Below, one piece after another: positions 1 through 8,973 of a DNA stretch of 59,419 nucleotides. Position numbers and translations under genes: made by a program. The notes under the pieces were generated by a model that was not told the DNA's origin, made no database searches, and saw only the letters and a list, made by a program, of their open reading frames with translations. Location of the stretch: assembly GCA_024710805.1 (NCBI GenBank), contig JANJUB010000125.1:1-59419 (forward strand), given 5' to 3'. The stretch's first letter is position 1. Every line of letters begins with the position of its first letter. The DNA comes from Fimbriimonadaceae bacterium (lineage in GTDB: Bacteria > Armatimonadota > Fimbriimonadia > Fimbriimonadales > Fimbriimonadaceae).

Positions 1-21
1 AGACGTGTGCTCTTCCGATCT
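1..21. other. Illumina adapter remnant (assembly artefact)
   Basis: The first 21 bases end in GTGTGCTCTTCCGATCT and match the 3' end of the standard Illumina read-2 adapter exactly. Genomic sequence starts at base 22, in the middle of the reading frame of the truncated dehydrogenase. These bases should be trimmed; they are not biology. Confidence 0.95.
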
Positions 22-655
22 GACCGTACGCCCAGATTTCGCCGCGGTTGCCCGTTCCGACGAAGGGATTATCGGGCGGGATCGTCCCGTCGGAGTTCAT
101 CCGCAGGATCTTGCCCGCAATCGAGGTGAGGTTCTGCGAGAGTGCAGGATTGGACCCGCCGTCGCCGGTGGCGATGTACAACTTGCCGTCGAGCCCGAAG
201 CGGATGCATCCCGCGTTGTGATTCCCGGCATCGGACGGGATGTTGTCGAGCACGATCGTCTCGCTGCCCGGTACCGCCTGATTGGCGAGTTCGGTGAAAC
301 TCGAGACCCGGTTCTTCGGGGTGGGAGGCGCGCTCAGGCTTAGGTTGTTCGTGGTGTAGTACACGTACACGAAGCGATTTGCCGCGAAGTTAGGATCGAG
401 CGCCAAGCCCAGCACGCCGCGCTCGCTGTTGGTCGAACAGGAAATCGTCGCGAACGTCGAGACAAGCGACCCGTTTTGGTACACCTTGATCGTCCCGCCC
501 TTCTCGCCGACGAACACCCGCCCGTCCGGGGCAAAGACCATGCACGTCGGGGCGTTGAGGCCAGAGATGGCATTGGTTACGGCAAAGCCGTCTTGAGCTG
601 AACTGAGCACCGCCCACAAGCCAACAAGCAACGCCACAAGGATGCACTTTCGCAT
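22..655 (-). CDS. Glucose/sorbosone dehydrogenase family protein, C-terminus cut off by the contig end
   Basis: This is the N-terminal ~211 residues of a secreted PQQ-type sugar dehydrogenase-like beta-propeller. Residues 1-20 (MRKCILVALLVGLWAVLSSA) form a signal peptide. They are followed by family-like blades: APDGRVFVGEKGGTIKVY, ERGVLGLALDPNFAAN, and HNAGCIRFGLDGKLYIATGD, which carries the conserved N-H-x-G-x-x-x-F region. Members oxidise sugars in the periplasm with PQQ, but without the C-terminal half the cofactor and substrate cannot be settled. The start ATG at 655 has a TATCAT hexamer (662-667) six bases upstream, suggesting a leaderless mRNA. The gene follows ygfZ on the same strand after a 31-base gap. 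Confidence 0.8.
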
Positions 656-686
656 CCCTTTATGATAAGGGCAACTGCCGAGAATG

Positions 687-1688
687 TCAAGACAAATCGA
701 GCAAAGGAAACTCTCGGACTTCGGCCTCGACCGACCCATCCTGAGTTTGGACGGTTACGACCTCACCATCGAAGGCGGCCTCTCGACGAATCATCGCGCC
801 CGCGATGAATCCGAACTGCGGCGAGAACTCGGCTGAAGTGATGGTTCCCGCATCCTCTCGGTCCCGATGCGCGACACGGTCGCCTACCGCCATCGGTTGG
901 TCGGAGATGAGTGCCATCCATGTTCGATTCGTGTGGCCACGGCTATGAATCCGCATCAGAACCTCTTGGCCCGTGTAGCAGCCCTTCTGGTAGCTCACGT
1001 GCTTCGATTCGAACCAGGGTCCAAGCTCGGGGGGCAGCACCCGCGCGTCGATGTCCTCACCGAATCGAGGAATGCCCGCTTCCAATCGGGCGATGTTGAA
1101 CGCCCGTTCGTCGATCGGCGCAAACGCGCTCTCGAGGGCCTTCCACGCTTCCTCGGCTTCGTTTGGGACAAGAAGGTCCCAACCGCCGAGGCCCGTCCGA
1201 TTCGAACGCAGACAGATCACTTCGACCCCCTTGAACTGCGAGACGCTGGCATCAAGATGCGGGAGTTCAAGATGCTCTCGAAGTTGAGCAGTCGCATAGG
1301 GACCCTGCAGGCACACCAAGCGGTAAGCCGGAGTCAGGTCGCGAGCGACCACATCCTCCATGATGATCATGTGGTCAAGCCGATGTTGAAATGCCGAACT
1401 CGCGGCACGGTGCATTCGGATGAGATAGCGATCGTCGACCGACCAGAGATCTCCAACCGCTTCCGTTTGTCCGGTCGGCGAGCAGAGGCAGAACGCCATC
1501 GATCCACCGGGCTGCAGGTTCCGCATGTCATTGGTGATCTGACCCTGAAGCCACGCCTTGCGGTCTTCACCGGTCAACTCAAAGAGAGCCGAGTTCTTCA
1601 GTTCGTAACGACCGCAACCGCCGCGAAGCAGTTCATAGCCCTCAGCGGTGGAAGGTGAGATGGGGTCTTGGACTAGGCGATCAGACAT
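687..1688 (-). CDS. ygfZ: Folate-binding YgfZ/GcvT-like protein (Fe-S maintenance)
   Basis: The product is 333 residues long, the usual size for bacterial YgfZ. Near residue 235 it carries the signature KGCYTGQEVLMRIHSRG, with the conserved K-G-C-Y-x-G-Q-E. The N-terminal part (LTGEDRKAWLQGQITND) matches the tetrahydrofolate-binding GcvT fold. YgfZ proteins help folate-dependent assembly or repair of certain Fe-S enzymes such as MiaB. No glycine cleavage genes are nearby, which favours YgfZ over GcvT. The start ATG at 1688 lies 76 bases from the divergent gene at 1765. A CATATT element lies about 30 bases upstream, so this gene probably has a short leader. Confidence 0.88.
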   Translation of the reverse strand: MSDRLVQDPISPSTAEGYELLRGGCGRYELKNSALFELTGEDRKAWLQGQITNDMRNLQPGGSMAFCLCSPTGQTEAVGDLWSVDDRYLIRMHRAASSAFQHRLDHMIIMEDVVARDLTPAYRLVCLQGPYATAQLREHLELPHLDASVSQFKGVEVICLRSNRTGLGGWDLLVPNEAEEAWKALESAFAPIDERAFNIARLEAGIPRFGEDIDARVLPPELGPWFESKHVSYQKGCYTGQEVLMRIHSRGHTNRTWMALISDQPMAVGDRVAHRDREDAGTITSAEFSPQFGFIAGAMIRREAAFDGEVVTVQTQDGSVEAEVREFPLLDLS

Positions 1689-1764
1689 GGATCGAATTCC
1701 AGCAGGAAGTTAATATGGCGCAGAGCACCTGTGCTAGTCTACGATTCAGCGTGGAGTTTCGTTC

Positions 1765-2577
1765 GTGTTAGGCTTTCTCTTGGCGTCCCTTGGCGTACTC
1801 GGGGGATGGGGCAAGATCACCGTGAGGCAGTTTGAACTGTCGGCCGCGGCAGATATCCGATCTCAGCTGACCGGGGAAAACGTCTTTGTGGACGTCAAAA
1901 CGCTCCTGACCGGGATCATCGATGGCCCCCAAGGCGACGTCCGCCGCGGCACGATCACCGCTCGTCACTTCTCGACCCCAGGATTGCCGCTCTACACCGA
2001 ACCCTGGCGATCTCAACGAGGCATCCTCCGCCACCTTCGCCTCGAACTCGACGACTTCTACCTGGGCAACCTGCGCATCGAGAGCCTCCGTGCCGACATT
2101 CCCGACTGCCGTTACGACTATCCGCTCGCTCTCCGCAGTCGGATCATCCGCCTCAGCCGCAGCGGCGTAGGCACCGGCAGAGTTGTGCTCCGCGCGGAAG
2201 ACTTGGGGGCATTCATCCTCAAGAAGTTTCGCGAGATCAAGTCGGCGACCGTCACGCTCGAGAACGACAAAGTCACCGTGGAAGGTGATGGCGAGTTCGT
2301 GCTGCTCAAAACTCGGTTCCTGGTGATCGCCAAGCTAGCTTCTCCGGACGGTTACACCCTCCAGTTGGAACACGCCCGCATCTTCTTCGATGATCGCCCC
2401 GCGGATGAGTTGTCGGGTCAGACGTTGCTCAAGGCGCTTAACCCCGTCGTCGATCTGCGCGCAGACCTGAAGCTGTACGATGCGATTCAAATCGAAGGTG
2501 TCGACATCGCGAACGGCAAGCTGGAAGCGTGGGGCAAGACCAAGATTCCCACCCTGCCGAACTCCGTCAAGCCCTAG
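1765..2577 (+). CDS. DUF2993/LmeA-like lipid-binding domain protein
   Basis: A 270-residue protein starting at GTG 1765, with GTGGAG eight bases upstream as a ribosome site. A short hydrophobic N-terminus (MLGFLLASLGVLGGWG) is followed by a repetitive beta-strand pattern typical of DUF2993/LmeA phospholipid-binding proteins: LELDDFYLGNLRIESLRADIPDCRY, then VTVEGDGEFVLLKTRFLVIAK-type strands. In mycobacteria LmeA works in envelope glycolipid maturation; here the role is only inferred to be at the envelope. It converges with the next gene, and the two stop codons interlock in a palindromic CCCTAGGG (2572-2579). Confidence 0.6.
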   Translation: MLGFLLASLGVLGGWGKITVRQFELSAAADIRSQLTGENVFVDVKTLLTGIIDGPQGDVRRGTITARHFSTPGLPLYTEPWRSQRGILRHLRLELDDFYLGNLRIESLRADIPDCRYDYPLALRSRIIRLSRSGVGTGRVVLRAEDLGAFILKKFREIKSATVTLENDKVTVEGDGEFVLLKTRFLVIAKLASPDGYTLQLEHARIFFDDRPADELSGQTLLKALNPVVDLRADLKLYDAIQIEGVDIANGKLEAWGKTKIPTLPNSVKP

Positions 2578-3254
2578 GGCTTCTTTCGTAAGTCCTCGAC
2601 GAGAACTCCCTTCGGGGGCGTGGTATCGAACGTGCGAGATGGAAACCGCTGTCCGAACCGATAGGTGATTGCCTCGATCTCCATCGGGTCTTGAGGCCGC
2701 TCGTACCACATGGGGAACATCACGTAGCTCGCCAGAGAACCCGGCCGATTGTCATAGGCAATCTCCTGAATCCAACCATCGCGAAGCGTCAACGTCATGA
2801 CCCCCAGACTCTTGGTGGCGAACCGGATCCAGTTGCGGCCGGACTCAAAGTGCGGTTCGTCGGCAACCAACCGCTTATACGACTCGCGCCCCTTCATGAA
2901 CAGAAACAGGATCGCCGAAGACGGCCCGGGCGGATTCAGGCTCGGATGCGCCTCGAGGATGTCCGCGGTGTTGCGAAGCGACACGCGTCCGTCGCCACCC
3001 GAAACGACCAAGAGCGTCTTCCCGTCCGACACGAAGGTCGTTCCGTCGCCCCAATACTCGGCCGAGTCCACTCGGAATCGACGCTGACCGGCGTAGCGAA
3101 CGACCATCTCCGTTCCGGCTTCTTGAGCCTCATGCTTTGCCAACCGCCGCGACCGGCTGATCGAAATCTCGACATTGCGCAGGTTCGCGTAGCGATCGAA
3201 CAGATCGTTTAGCTGAATCTGCGGGGGGATAGCCAGAAAGGCAAGGGCGATCAT
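2574..3254 (-). CDS. Secreted LolA-like/DUF2092-type protein
   Basis: A 226-residue protein with a very short hydrophobic leader (MIALAFLAIPP), then a half-barrel pattern of strands: TEMVVRYAGQRRFRVDSAEYWGDG, TTFVSDGKTLLVVSGGDG, and FATKSLGVMTLTLRDGWIQEIAYDN. This layout (exported small substrate, denatured-looking start, DGKTL..V turn) resembles the LolA/DUF2092 outer-membrane lipoprotein-sorting fold. No enzyme motif is visible. An extended -10 GGTATCCT (TATCCT at 3264-3269) lies nine bases before the ATG, predicting a near-leaderless mRNA. The function is not established; a lipid- or lipoprotein-handling role at the envelope is inferred. Confidence 0.55.
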   Translation of the reverse strand: MIALAFLAIPPQIQLNDLFDRYANLRNVEISISRSRRLAKHEAQEAGTEMVVRYAGQRRFRVDSAEYWGDGTTFVSDGKTLLVVSGGDGRVSLRNTADILEAHPSLNPPGPSSAILFLFMKGRESYKRLVADEPHFESGRNWIRFATKSLGVMTLTLRDGWIQEIAYDNRPGSLASYVMFPMWYERPQDPMEIEAITYRFGQRFPSRTFDTTPPKGVLVEDLRKKP

Positions 3255-3278
3255 TCTGTCTGTAGGATACCGACCCCG

Positions 3279-4514
3279 TTATCGCTGTTTCGCCGCATAG
3301 ATCGCTTCGAGGTGATCGCAGAACTGCTCGCCGAGCTTCCTCCAATCGAACTCCCGCTCGCCCAACGCACGGGCGTTTCGTCCCTGTACCTCCAGTTGCG
3401 AAGGGTTATCTCGCATGGCGATCAGCGCATCGGCCAACGCGGACGGATTCTCCGGTGGCACGGCTTGGCCCAGGTCGTGTTCCTTCACCATGTCGGTCAT
3501 CCAGCCGGGGTAGTTCACCAAAACTGGCAAGCCAGATGCCAAATAGTCGAAGAACTTGTTCGGAGACGTCCCGTAATAGAAGCCGGGCACGTTCGCGAGA
3601 CACATCAGCCCGACATCGGCCTGAGCGCACAGCTTGGCCAACTCGACCTTTGGAATCGCATCGTGGAACACGCAGTTGTCGAGCCCCTCATCTTCGGCCC
3701 GCTTGACAAGCATGGCTTTCTCGCCCCCCTTGCCGATGAACACCAGTCTGATGTTGGTGATGCCTCGTTTCTTGAGTTCGGCCGCCGCATCGAGGATGGC
3801 GCCGAGACCATTGGCGCGGCCGTGGGTTCCGGTGAAGAGCGCGATGAAGTCCCCTTCTTCGACTCCCGGCAACTCGAATCGCCTCGGACCCTCGGCCGGT
3901 CGGAACGTGTCGAGATCGCACCCGTTCGGGATCATCGCCAGCGACTCGCGCTTCATGCCGCCCTTGACCATGCCGTCGACGATGCCGGGCGAGAGGCCGA
4001 TACCTCCGTCCGCGGCATCGTAGGCCGACTTCTCCAGCCAGTTCATGCCCGCGAGACCAACCGGGTTGCTGTAACCCAGAGCCCTAGGCAGCTCGGGCCA
4101 CAGATCGCGTACTTCCAGCACGAACGGTCGCTTGCCTCGACTCCGCTTCGTGAAGATTCCCGGGATCGCGACCGTAAGCGGCGTCGACGTGGCAAAGAGC
4201 AGGTCGTAGTCGTTCTGCTTGGCGAGAGCAACGGTAGCCTTCGCAAACTTCAACCACGATTTCAGGCGGTCCATCGGACCAAAGCTTTGATCGTAGGGGA
4301 TCACGAACTCAATGACGTCGAAGTCCTCAACCCTTCCGCGGCGCATGCCATTCACCACCTCACCGCTGAGTCCGGTGTCGCTCTGGTTCCAGCTTGCACA
4401 CGCAATCGAGACTTGGTGACCACGAGCGGCAAGCGCCTTGGCCATATGGTAGCTCCGCGTGCCCGTGGTGCCCTGCTTGGTCGAATAGTAGAAATGAAAG
4501 TAGAGGATGCGCAT
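3279..4514 (-). CDS. Glycosyltransferase family 4 (WbuB/WcaC-like)
   Basis: A 411-residue GT-B fold glycosyltransferase. The N-terminal domain begins MRILYFHFYYSTKQGTTGTR and includes FATSTPLTVAIPG and LEVRDLWPE, a hallmark of WbuB-like GT4 enzymes. The C-terminal nucleotide-sugar domain has IPNGCDLDTFRP, ALFTGTHGRANGL and the acidic/E-x7-E equivalent GFYYGTSPNKFFDYLASGLPVL. It likely transfers a sugar onto a lipid-linked or surface polysaccharide in the cytoplasm. It lies nine bases downstream of the heparinase-like lyase gene on the same strand, so the two are probably co-transcribed as a small surface-polysaccharide unit. Donor and acceptor cannot be read from the sequence. Confidence 0.85.
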   Translation of the reverse strand: MRILYFHFYYSTKQGTTGTRSYHMAKALAARGHQVSIACASWNQSDTGLSGEVVNGMRRGRVEDFDVIEFVIPYDQSFGPMDRLKSWLKFAKATVALAKQNDYDLLFATSTPLTVAIPGIFTKRSRGKRPFVLEVRDLWPELPRALGYSNPVGLAGMNWLEKSAYDAADGGIGLSPGIVDGMVKGGMKRESLAMIPNGCDLDTFRPAEGPRRFELPGVEEGDFIALFTGTHGRANGLGAILDAAAELKKRGITNIRLVFIGKGGEKAMLVKRAEDEGLDNCVFHDAIPKVELAKLCAQADVGLMCLANVPGFYYGTSPNKFFDYLASGLPVLVNYPGWMTDMVKEHDLGQAVPPENPSALADALIAMRDNPSQLEVQGRNARALGEREFDWRKLGEQFCDHLEAIYAAKQR

Positions 4515-4523
4515 GATCGGGAT

Positions 4524-6473
4524 CTAGGATGCGGGGATGCTGAAGGTGGAGACGATCGCGAGTTCCGATTTGATCGTGAACTCAACTTCGATCAAGGTAC
4601 AGGCGGTGGTCTCCCCGTACGCTTCACTGACCAACGTCGCGGGAGGACTGTCGGTCAGGGTTGATCGGTTAAGTTCCATCTCGCCAACCTGAATGTCCAG
4701 GCACAGCCCATCATCGCGCAGCCAACGGGTCTCTTCCTCGATCCACTTGCCGGCCAAGTGCCAAAGCAACTTGGCGCTCCGCCCTTCTGTACCCCGAAGA
4801 ACGTCGACTATCGTAACTCCGATGTCGCTCACGCCGATCGCCCGCTGATGCTGGATGCCCAGCCCAATCTGTTCATAGGCGTGTGACGTGCCGCCCATGC
4901 CCAGGCCGCGCACAAAAATGGACCCGAACTCGGTCATGCCGTCCTCGTCAAGGTCGCTTCCCATGTCAATATCTGCGTTGGTCCAATGCGTGTACAAGAA
5001 CCGGCTCGCAAGCGGCATCTGGTCTTTGTCGTCGACCATCACCGTGTTGTGGGCGCCGGTCGACTTGAAGTGCTTGGACCAGCCATCGGGGTCGTTATAA
5101 CTGTAGGTTCCCGAATCGATGGCAACTGGACTCCCATTGTGCCAAATATCTACGTGAAGCGCATCCGCTTGACCTGGGCGCCCGTCTGTATACTTCGGCA
5201 CCCGCATAAACACCGAGAACCCCTGCTCCGTTAGACGGGCGTAACCGCCGGATAGCGCGACGTACAGAGGCTCGGGGGATTCCGCTGGCTTGAGGTTCTC
5301 TGTGCGGATGCCTAACCACGCCAGTTCCTCATCCCATGGGCCTGGTCCAAATGCTCGCTGCTCGTCCATAAGGGCCATTCCTGCCTGGATAATCGGGCGG
5401 AAATCGAGGTAATCCGCTTCCGACAGCGCAAGCGCATTCGCGCCGTCGTTTGCGCCATAGTTCGGAAGCCTACCGAGATCAGGCGCGACCATCACTTCGT
5501 GCAGAAACTCCACACCGTACGATACGAGATCCTCCGCGCGGCCCTCCAAGGTGGTGTCTTCTAGCCGACGAGCGGCAAGCGCGGCCAAAAGGCAAGCCCG
5601 CAGGGCGAGGCGCTGGTACACGAACGAGTGCTGAACGTAGCTGCCGTCGACCGCGAACTGCTCGAGGATCAGCCGCTCTAAGATACGCCTTCCCTGCTGT
5701 CGCCAGCGAACGGCAGACGGGTGGTCGGGAAGGCAGCACCCCGCAAGATAAAGTCCGGTCGCTTCGCTCGTACCGTGGTTGTTGTGCTGGCCGATCGCAT
5801 AGTCCATCGTTGGCTCGACCCGCTCGGCAAGCGCCGAAACGGTCGAGGAGATGAGCGTCTGCGACTCTGGCGACCGAAACACCGTGCCCGCGAACACCAA
5901 CGCCATGAGGCGGAGAGAACACTCTTGGCCGCAATACCAGTTGATGCCCTGGTTCGGCGGATTCTGGGAGCGCCAATCCTGCAGCAGATCACGGAAGGTG
6001 CGCTCATACTTCGATTCTCCGGTCAGGGCGTATGCGCGAGCGAGCGTCACCGCCCAGTCGAATCGAGAAGCTTCCCAAATCCACTTGATGTCGCCCTGCC
6101 GCTCGTCGAAGTCGCGAATCTCTGTCCAGTGGACGAGGGGCGTCTCGTAACCGGTCAGAGGATTCGCGCGCCAGGGTCCTCGTCGTTTCCAGTGGACGGA
6201 GAAGTAGCGGAGTTCCCCGTCGACGATGCGGTCTGCCACCCCGATGAGTTGGGCACGCGCGTCCTCGCCCATAACCTGGACAAGCTGACCAGCCGACGGC
6301 AATGAGAAGGGAGAGCGAAGCGTGGTCGCGCCGAACTCAGACCAATCGCGACCCGGCGTGAGCTTCTTGTATGCCCCCCCGCGTAAGCGACGGCGATGCT
6401 GGGCCACCAGCAGAAGTCGCCGTGGCCCGAGACGCAAGAGAGTCTTCGCCAGGGCGAGCTTCCGCTTCAGCAC
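4524..6473 (-). CDS. Heparinase II/III family protein (polysaccharide lyase-like)
   Basis: A 649-residue alginate/heparin lyase-type protein. An N-terminal alpha/alpha toroid (about 90-360) holds QHNNHGTSEATGLYLAG and RLPNYGANDGANAL. The C-terminal beta-sandwich (about 400-640) has the typical block DALHVDIWHNGSPVAIDSGT, with the later AHNTVMVDD. Family members cleave uronic-acid polysaccharides or process bacterial exopolysaccharide. No signal peptide is obvious: the N-terminus is basic (MLKRKLALAKTLLRLGPRR). With the adjacent glycosyltransferase this suggests exopolysaccharide synthesis or turnover, as for WcfE-like PL proteins in capsule loci. Start GTG 6473 has GGTACACT with its last base only six bases upstream (TACACT 6480-6485). 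Confidence 0.85.
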   Translation of the reverse strand: MLKRKLALAKTLLRLGPRRLLLVAQHRRRLRGGAYKKLTPGRDWSEFGATTLRSPFSLPSAGQLVQVMGEDARAQLIGVADRIVDGELRYFSVHWKRRGPWRANPLTGYETPLVHWTEIRDFDERQGDIKWIWEASRFDWAVTLARAYALTGESKYERTFRDLLQDWRSQNPPNQGINWYCGQECSLRLMALVFAGTVFRSPESQTLISSTVSALAERVEPTMDYAIGQHNNHGTSEATGLYLAGCCLPDHPSAVRWRQQGRRILERLILEQFAVDGSYVQHSFVYQRLALRACLLAALAARRLEDTTLEGRAEDLVSYGVEFLHEVMVAPDLGRLPNYGANDGANALALSEADYLDFRPIIQAGMALMDEQRAFGPGPWDEELAWLGIRTENLKPAESPEPLYVALSGGYARLTEQGFSVFMRVPKYTDGRPGQADALHVDIWHNGSPVAIDSGTYSYNDPDGWSKHFKSTGAHNTVMVDDKDQMPLASRFLYTHWTNADIDMGSDLDEDGMTEFGSIFVRGLGMGGTSHAYEQIGLGIQHQRAIGVSDIGVTIVDVLRGTEGRSAKLLWHLAGKWIEEETRWLRDDGLCLDIQVGEMELNRSTLTDSPPATLVSEAYGETTACTLIEVEFTIKSELAIVSTFSIPAS

Positions 6474-6497
6474 CCGAAGAGTGTACCGGCGGGCCGC

Positions 6498-6869
6498 CTA
6501 TCGATAGGGATCTCGGCTGATCCGCCAGTGGATGACCCCGATCGTCAGTATCGCGACCAGCGGGATCACAAAACCCCCGATGTGGCCCAGGAGCATTTTC
6601 CTGCCGTAATCGCTTACCAGGCTCATATAGAAGGAATCGGTCATGCACCACGTTATGGAGCCGCCCGAATACAGACCGAGCAGCAGGAAGAGCATCGAAG
6701 ACCACTTCCACGCTTTCGGCTTTCCTTCACGAGTTTCGCTGAGCATGCCCAAGCCATAAATCGTCGCACCGACGATCGTCATCAGGATCGGCACGTAGAG
6801 CGGCTCATGCCACTTCTGCGGCAAAGACTCACACGACAACAGAAAACCACCGAGTTCAACCATGAGCAT
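6498..6869 (-). CDS. Small membrane protein of unknown function
   Basis: About 123 residues with four predicted membrane segments (PLYVPILMTIVGATIYGLGM, WSSMLFLLLGLYSGGSITW, MLLGHIGGFVIPLVAILTIG, plus the hydrophobic N-terminus). There are no recognisable catalytic motifs. ATG 6869 (MLMVELGG) is chosen because GAGGG sits six bases before it; 6863 (MVELGG) and 6896 are alternatives. A GGGATAGC element close upstream could be the -10. It follows pheA after about 77 bases and precedes the heparinase gene by 24 bases. I do not recognise the family. Confidence 0.6.
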   Translation of the reverse strand: MLMVELGGFLLSCESLPQKWHEPLYVPILMTIVGATIYGLGMLSETREGKPKAWKWSSMLFLLLGLYSGGSITWCMTDSFYMSLVSDYGRKMLLGHIGGFVIPLVAILTIGVIHWRISRDPYR

Positions 6870-6946
6870 CGCTATCCCTCGCAGATTTTGGGCCATCGGG
6901 CGGCAAAAATGCCCGCATGTTTACCAGGATGCCCAAGAATCCCCGT

Positions 6947-8029
6947 CTATGCGCTGGGATAGCTCCCCAGGACGACGGTTTCAAGCGCGAGCTCGCGAAG
7001 CCTCTCGATCGCTCGAGCCATGTTGTCGTCGAGCCGGTGGCCCACACAATCAAGGAAGAACATGTATTCGAACTGCGCACGCTGAGCCGGTCGAGACTCG
7101 ATCATCAACAAATTGACATGCTCCGACTCTAGTGCCCCGAGCGCCCGGTAGAGCTGGCCCGGCTGGTTCCGGAGGTTGAACATCAGGCTCGTCTTGTCCC
7201 GGCCGGTTTGGGCAGGTTCATTAAAGCCGATCACCAAGAACCGGGTTTGGTTCTGCGGGTTGTCCTGAATGTGCTCGACGAGAACGGGAATGCCGACCGT
7301 CTCCGCGCCGAGCCGATTGGCGATCGCCGCGCCGTGGGGATCATTCAACGCGCGCTCCGCAGCCCGAGCCGTCGGCATGACTTCCACGACTTCCGCATGC
7401 GGCAGGTTCTCGCGAAGCCAGCGACGACACTGCAGCGCGGGTTGGGGACCGGCGTACACCCGCTCGATCGCCGCCAGCGACTCGGCGACGCTCACCAGCT
7501 GATGGTCGATGGAGACATAGCGCTCGGCACAGATGCGCGCGTTCGTCAGCGGGAACATGTCGAGCGTCTCCGGAACCACTCCCGCCAATGAGTTCTCGAC
7601 TGGAACCACGCCGTAGTCCGCCGTACCGTGCTCGACCGCCATGAATACGTCGTGGATCGAATCGACGGGCATGAGATTCGAACTGGAGCCAAACGTCTGG
7701 GCAGCGGCGATGTTCGAAAACGTCCCCGGCGGTCCCCAATAGGCCGCGCATAAGGGCTTCTCCAACGCACGGGCCGCCGAAATCACCTCTCGGAAGATGC
7801 TGCGGAGTTGATCGGGCAGCAAGGGTCCAGTGTTGATTTCGCGCAATCGCTCGAAGACTTCTCGCTCCCGCTCGGGAGTGAAGAAGGGCCGCTGGTCTCG
7901 TCCCTTGAGCTTGCCGATCGACTGGGCGAGTTCCGCCCGACGGTTCAGCAACTCGACGAGTTCAGAGTCGAGCTGATCGATTTCGGCGCGAGCCGCGAGG
8001 AGGGGGTTCTGGGCTTCCGGGTCCATCAT
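6947..8029 (-). CDS. pheA: Bifunctional chorismate mutase / prephenate dehydratase (P-protein)
   Basis: 360 residues in three domains. Residues 10-90 are an AroQ chorismate mutase (ARAEIDQLDSELVELLNRRAEL). Residues 95-270 are prephenate dehydratase (AYWGPPGTFSNIAAAQTFG, DYGVVPVENSLAG, and NQTRFLVIG carrying the catalytic T-R-F). Residues 280-360 are an ACT domain with the Phe-sensing E-S-R-P in LLMIESRPAQRAQFEYMFFLD. It converts chorismate to phenylpyruvate and should be feedback-inhibited by phenylalanine. The first two codons are both ATG. An AATAAT-like -10 about 40 bases upstream, near the divergent cdaA promoter, suggests an ordinary leader. Confidence 0.95.
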   Translation of the reverse strand: MMDPEAQNPLLAARAEIDQLDSELVELLNRRAELAQSIGKLKGRDQRPFFTPEREREVFERLREINTGPLLPDQLRSIFREVISAARALEKPLCAAYWGPPGTFSNIAAAQTFGSSSNLMPVDSIHDVFMAVEHGTADYGVVPVENSLAGVVPETLDMFPLTNARICAERYVSIDHQLVSVAESLAAIERVYAGPQPALQCRRWLRENLPHAEVVEVMPTARAAERALNDPHGAAIANRLGAETVGIPVLVEHIQDNPQNQTRFLVIGFNEPAQTGRDKTSLMFNLRNQPGQLYRALGALESEHVNLLMIESRPAQRAQFEYMFFLDCVGHRLDDNMARAIERLRELALETVVLGSYPSA

Positions 8030-8109
8030 GAGTCACATTTGCCGGCCCCGTTGCCGTCATCCTTCATTATTGCCGAGATTGCGGCTAAAATGAACCTACC
8101 CGGAGTGCC

Positions 8110-8973
8110 GTGAACGACACGATCAAGCCCCTACTAGATCTCTTCCGCGAGATGTCGTGGCGAAACGTCGTGTCCGTCGTTGACATTCTGCTGGTGACCT
8201 ACCTCGTTTACCGGCTGTTTTCGCTGGTGCGGGGCACTCGGGCGATCCGTATTGTTGCCGGCATTGCGTTCTTCCTGCTGATCCTCTTCGTCAGCAAGTG
8301 GCTGCAACTCGATACTCTGCATTGGCTTCTCGAAAAAGGAACCCTGCTCGGTCCCGTGGCTCTGGTCATCTTGTTGCTTCCTGAACTACGGCAGGCCCTG
8401 GAGGGATTCGGTCAACTTGGCCTATGGACCCAAAAACTGGTTGGATCGGAGCGGACCGACGTCAAAGCCGAGACCGTGGAGAAGATCGTAGCGGCCGCCG
8501 CCGAGATGAGTTCGGCGCGGATTGGGGCCCTCATGGTGATTGAGCAAGCCAGCCCCATGATTGACGTCGTCTCGAGTGGCGTACCCCTGAACGCCAACCT
8601 GTCGACACCCTTACTCGTGTCGATTTTTTATGAAGGCAACCCGCTCCACGACGGCGCAACCGTCATCAAGGGGGACGAGATCATCGCCGCCGCCTGCCGC
8701 CTACCCTTAAGTGAAAATGCGCGACTCGACCCCGCTCTACATATGCGCCATCGCGCGGGCATCGGCGTTTCGGAACAGCACGATTGCCTGGTCATCATCG
8801 TCAGCGAGGAGCGCGGAACGATCAGCGTCGTGAAAGATGGCCACCTTCGCCGAATGGCGGGCCACGTCGAACTCCGGGAGGTTCTCAATCGAGAACTCCG
8901 CTTGGTCGGCGAAGAGGAACCAGAATCTGAGCCAAAGCGACGGCTTTTTGCGCGAGGTTCGAAACTGCGATGA
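8110..8973 (+). CDS. cdaA: Diadenylate cyclase CdaA (c-di-AMP synthase)
   Basis: A 287-residue CdaA/DacA-type enzyme. Three membrane segments lie within residues 20-95 (VVDILLVTYLVYRLFSLV, IRIVAGIAFFLLILFVSKWL, LLGPVALVILLLPELRQAL). The DAC domain carries the catalytic LHDGATVI (D-G-A) and MRHRAGIGVSE (R-H-R). It condenses two ATP into c-di-AMP at the inner membrane. GTG 8110 is the start, with CGGAG four bases upstream and a TAAAAT -10 at 8087-8092. The 3' end overlaps cdaR by four bases (ATGA), so the two are translationally coupled. The C-terminal tail is rich in E/P and then K/R. Confidence 0.95.
   Translation: MNDTIKPLLDLFREMSWRNVVSVVDILLVTYLVYRLFSLVRGTRAIRIVAGIAFFLLILFVSKWLQLDTLHWLLEKGTLLGPVALVILLLPELRQALEGFGQLGLWTQKLVGSERTDVKAETVEKIVAAAAEMSSARIGALMVIEQASPMIDVVSSGVPLNANLSTPLLVSIFYEGNPLHDGATVIKGDEIIAAACRLPLSENARLDPALHMRHRAGIGVSEQHDCLVIIVSEERGTISVVKDGHLRRMAGHVELREVLNRELRLVGEEEPESEPKRRLFARGSKLR

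Noticed and set aside
867-1658. Long plus-strand frame opposite ygfZ
   Set aside because: It is an antisense shadow of ygfZ, caused by high GC at third positions; no domain or ribosome site is visible.
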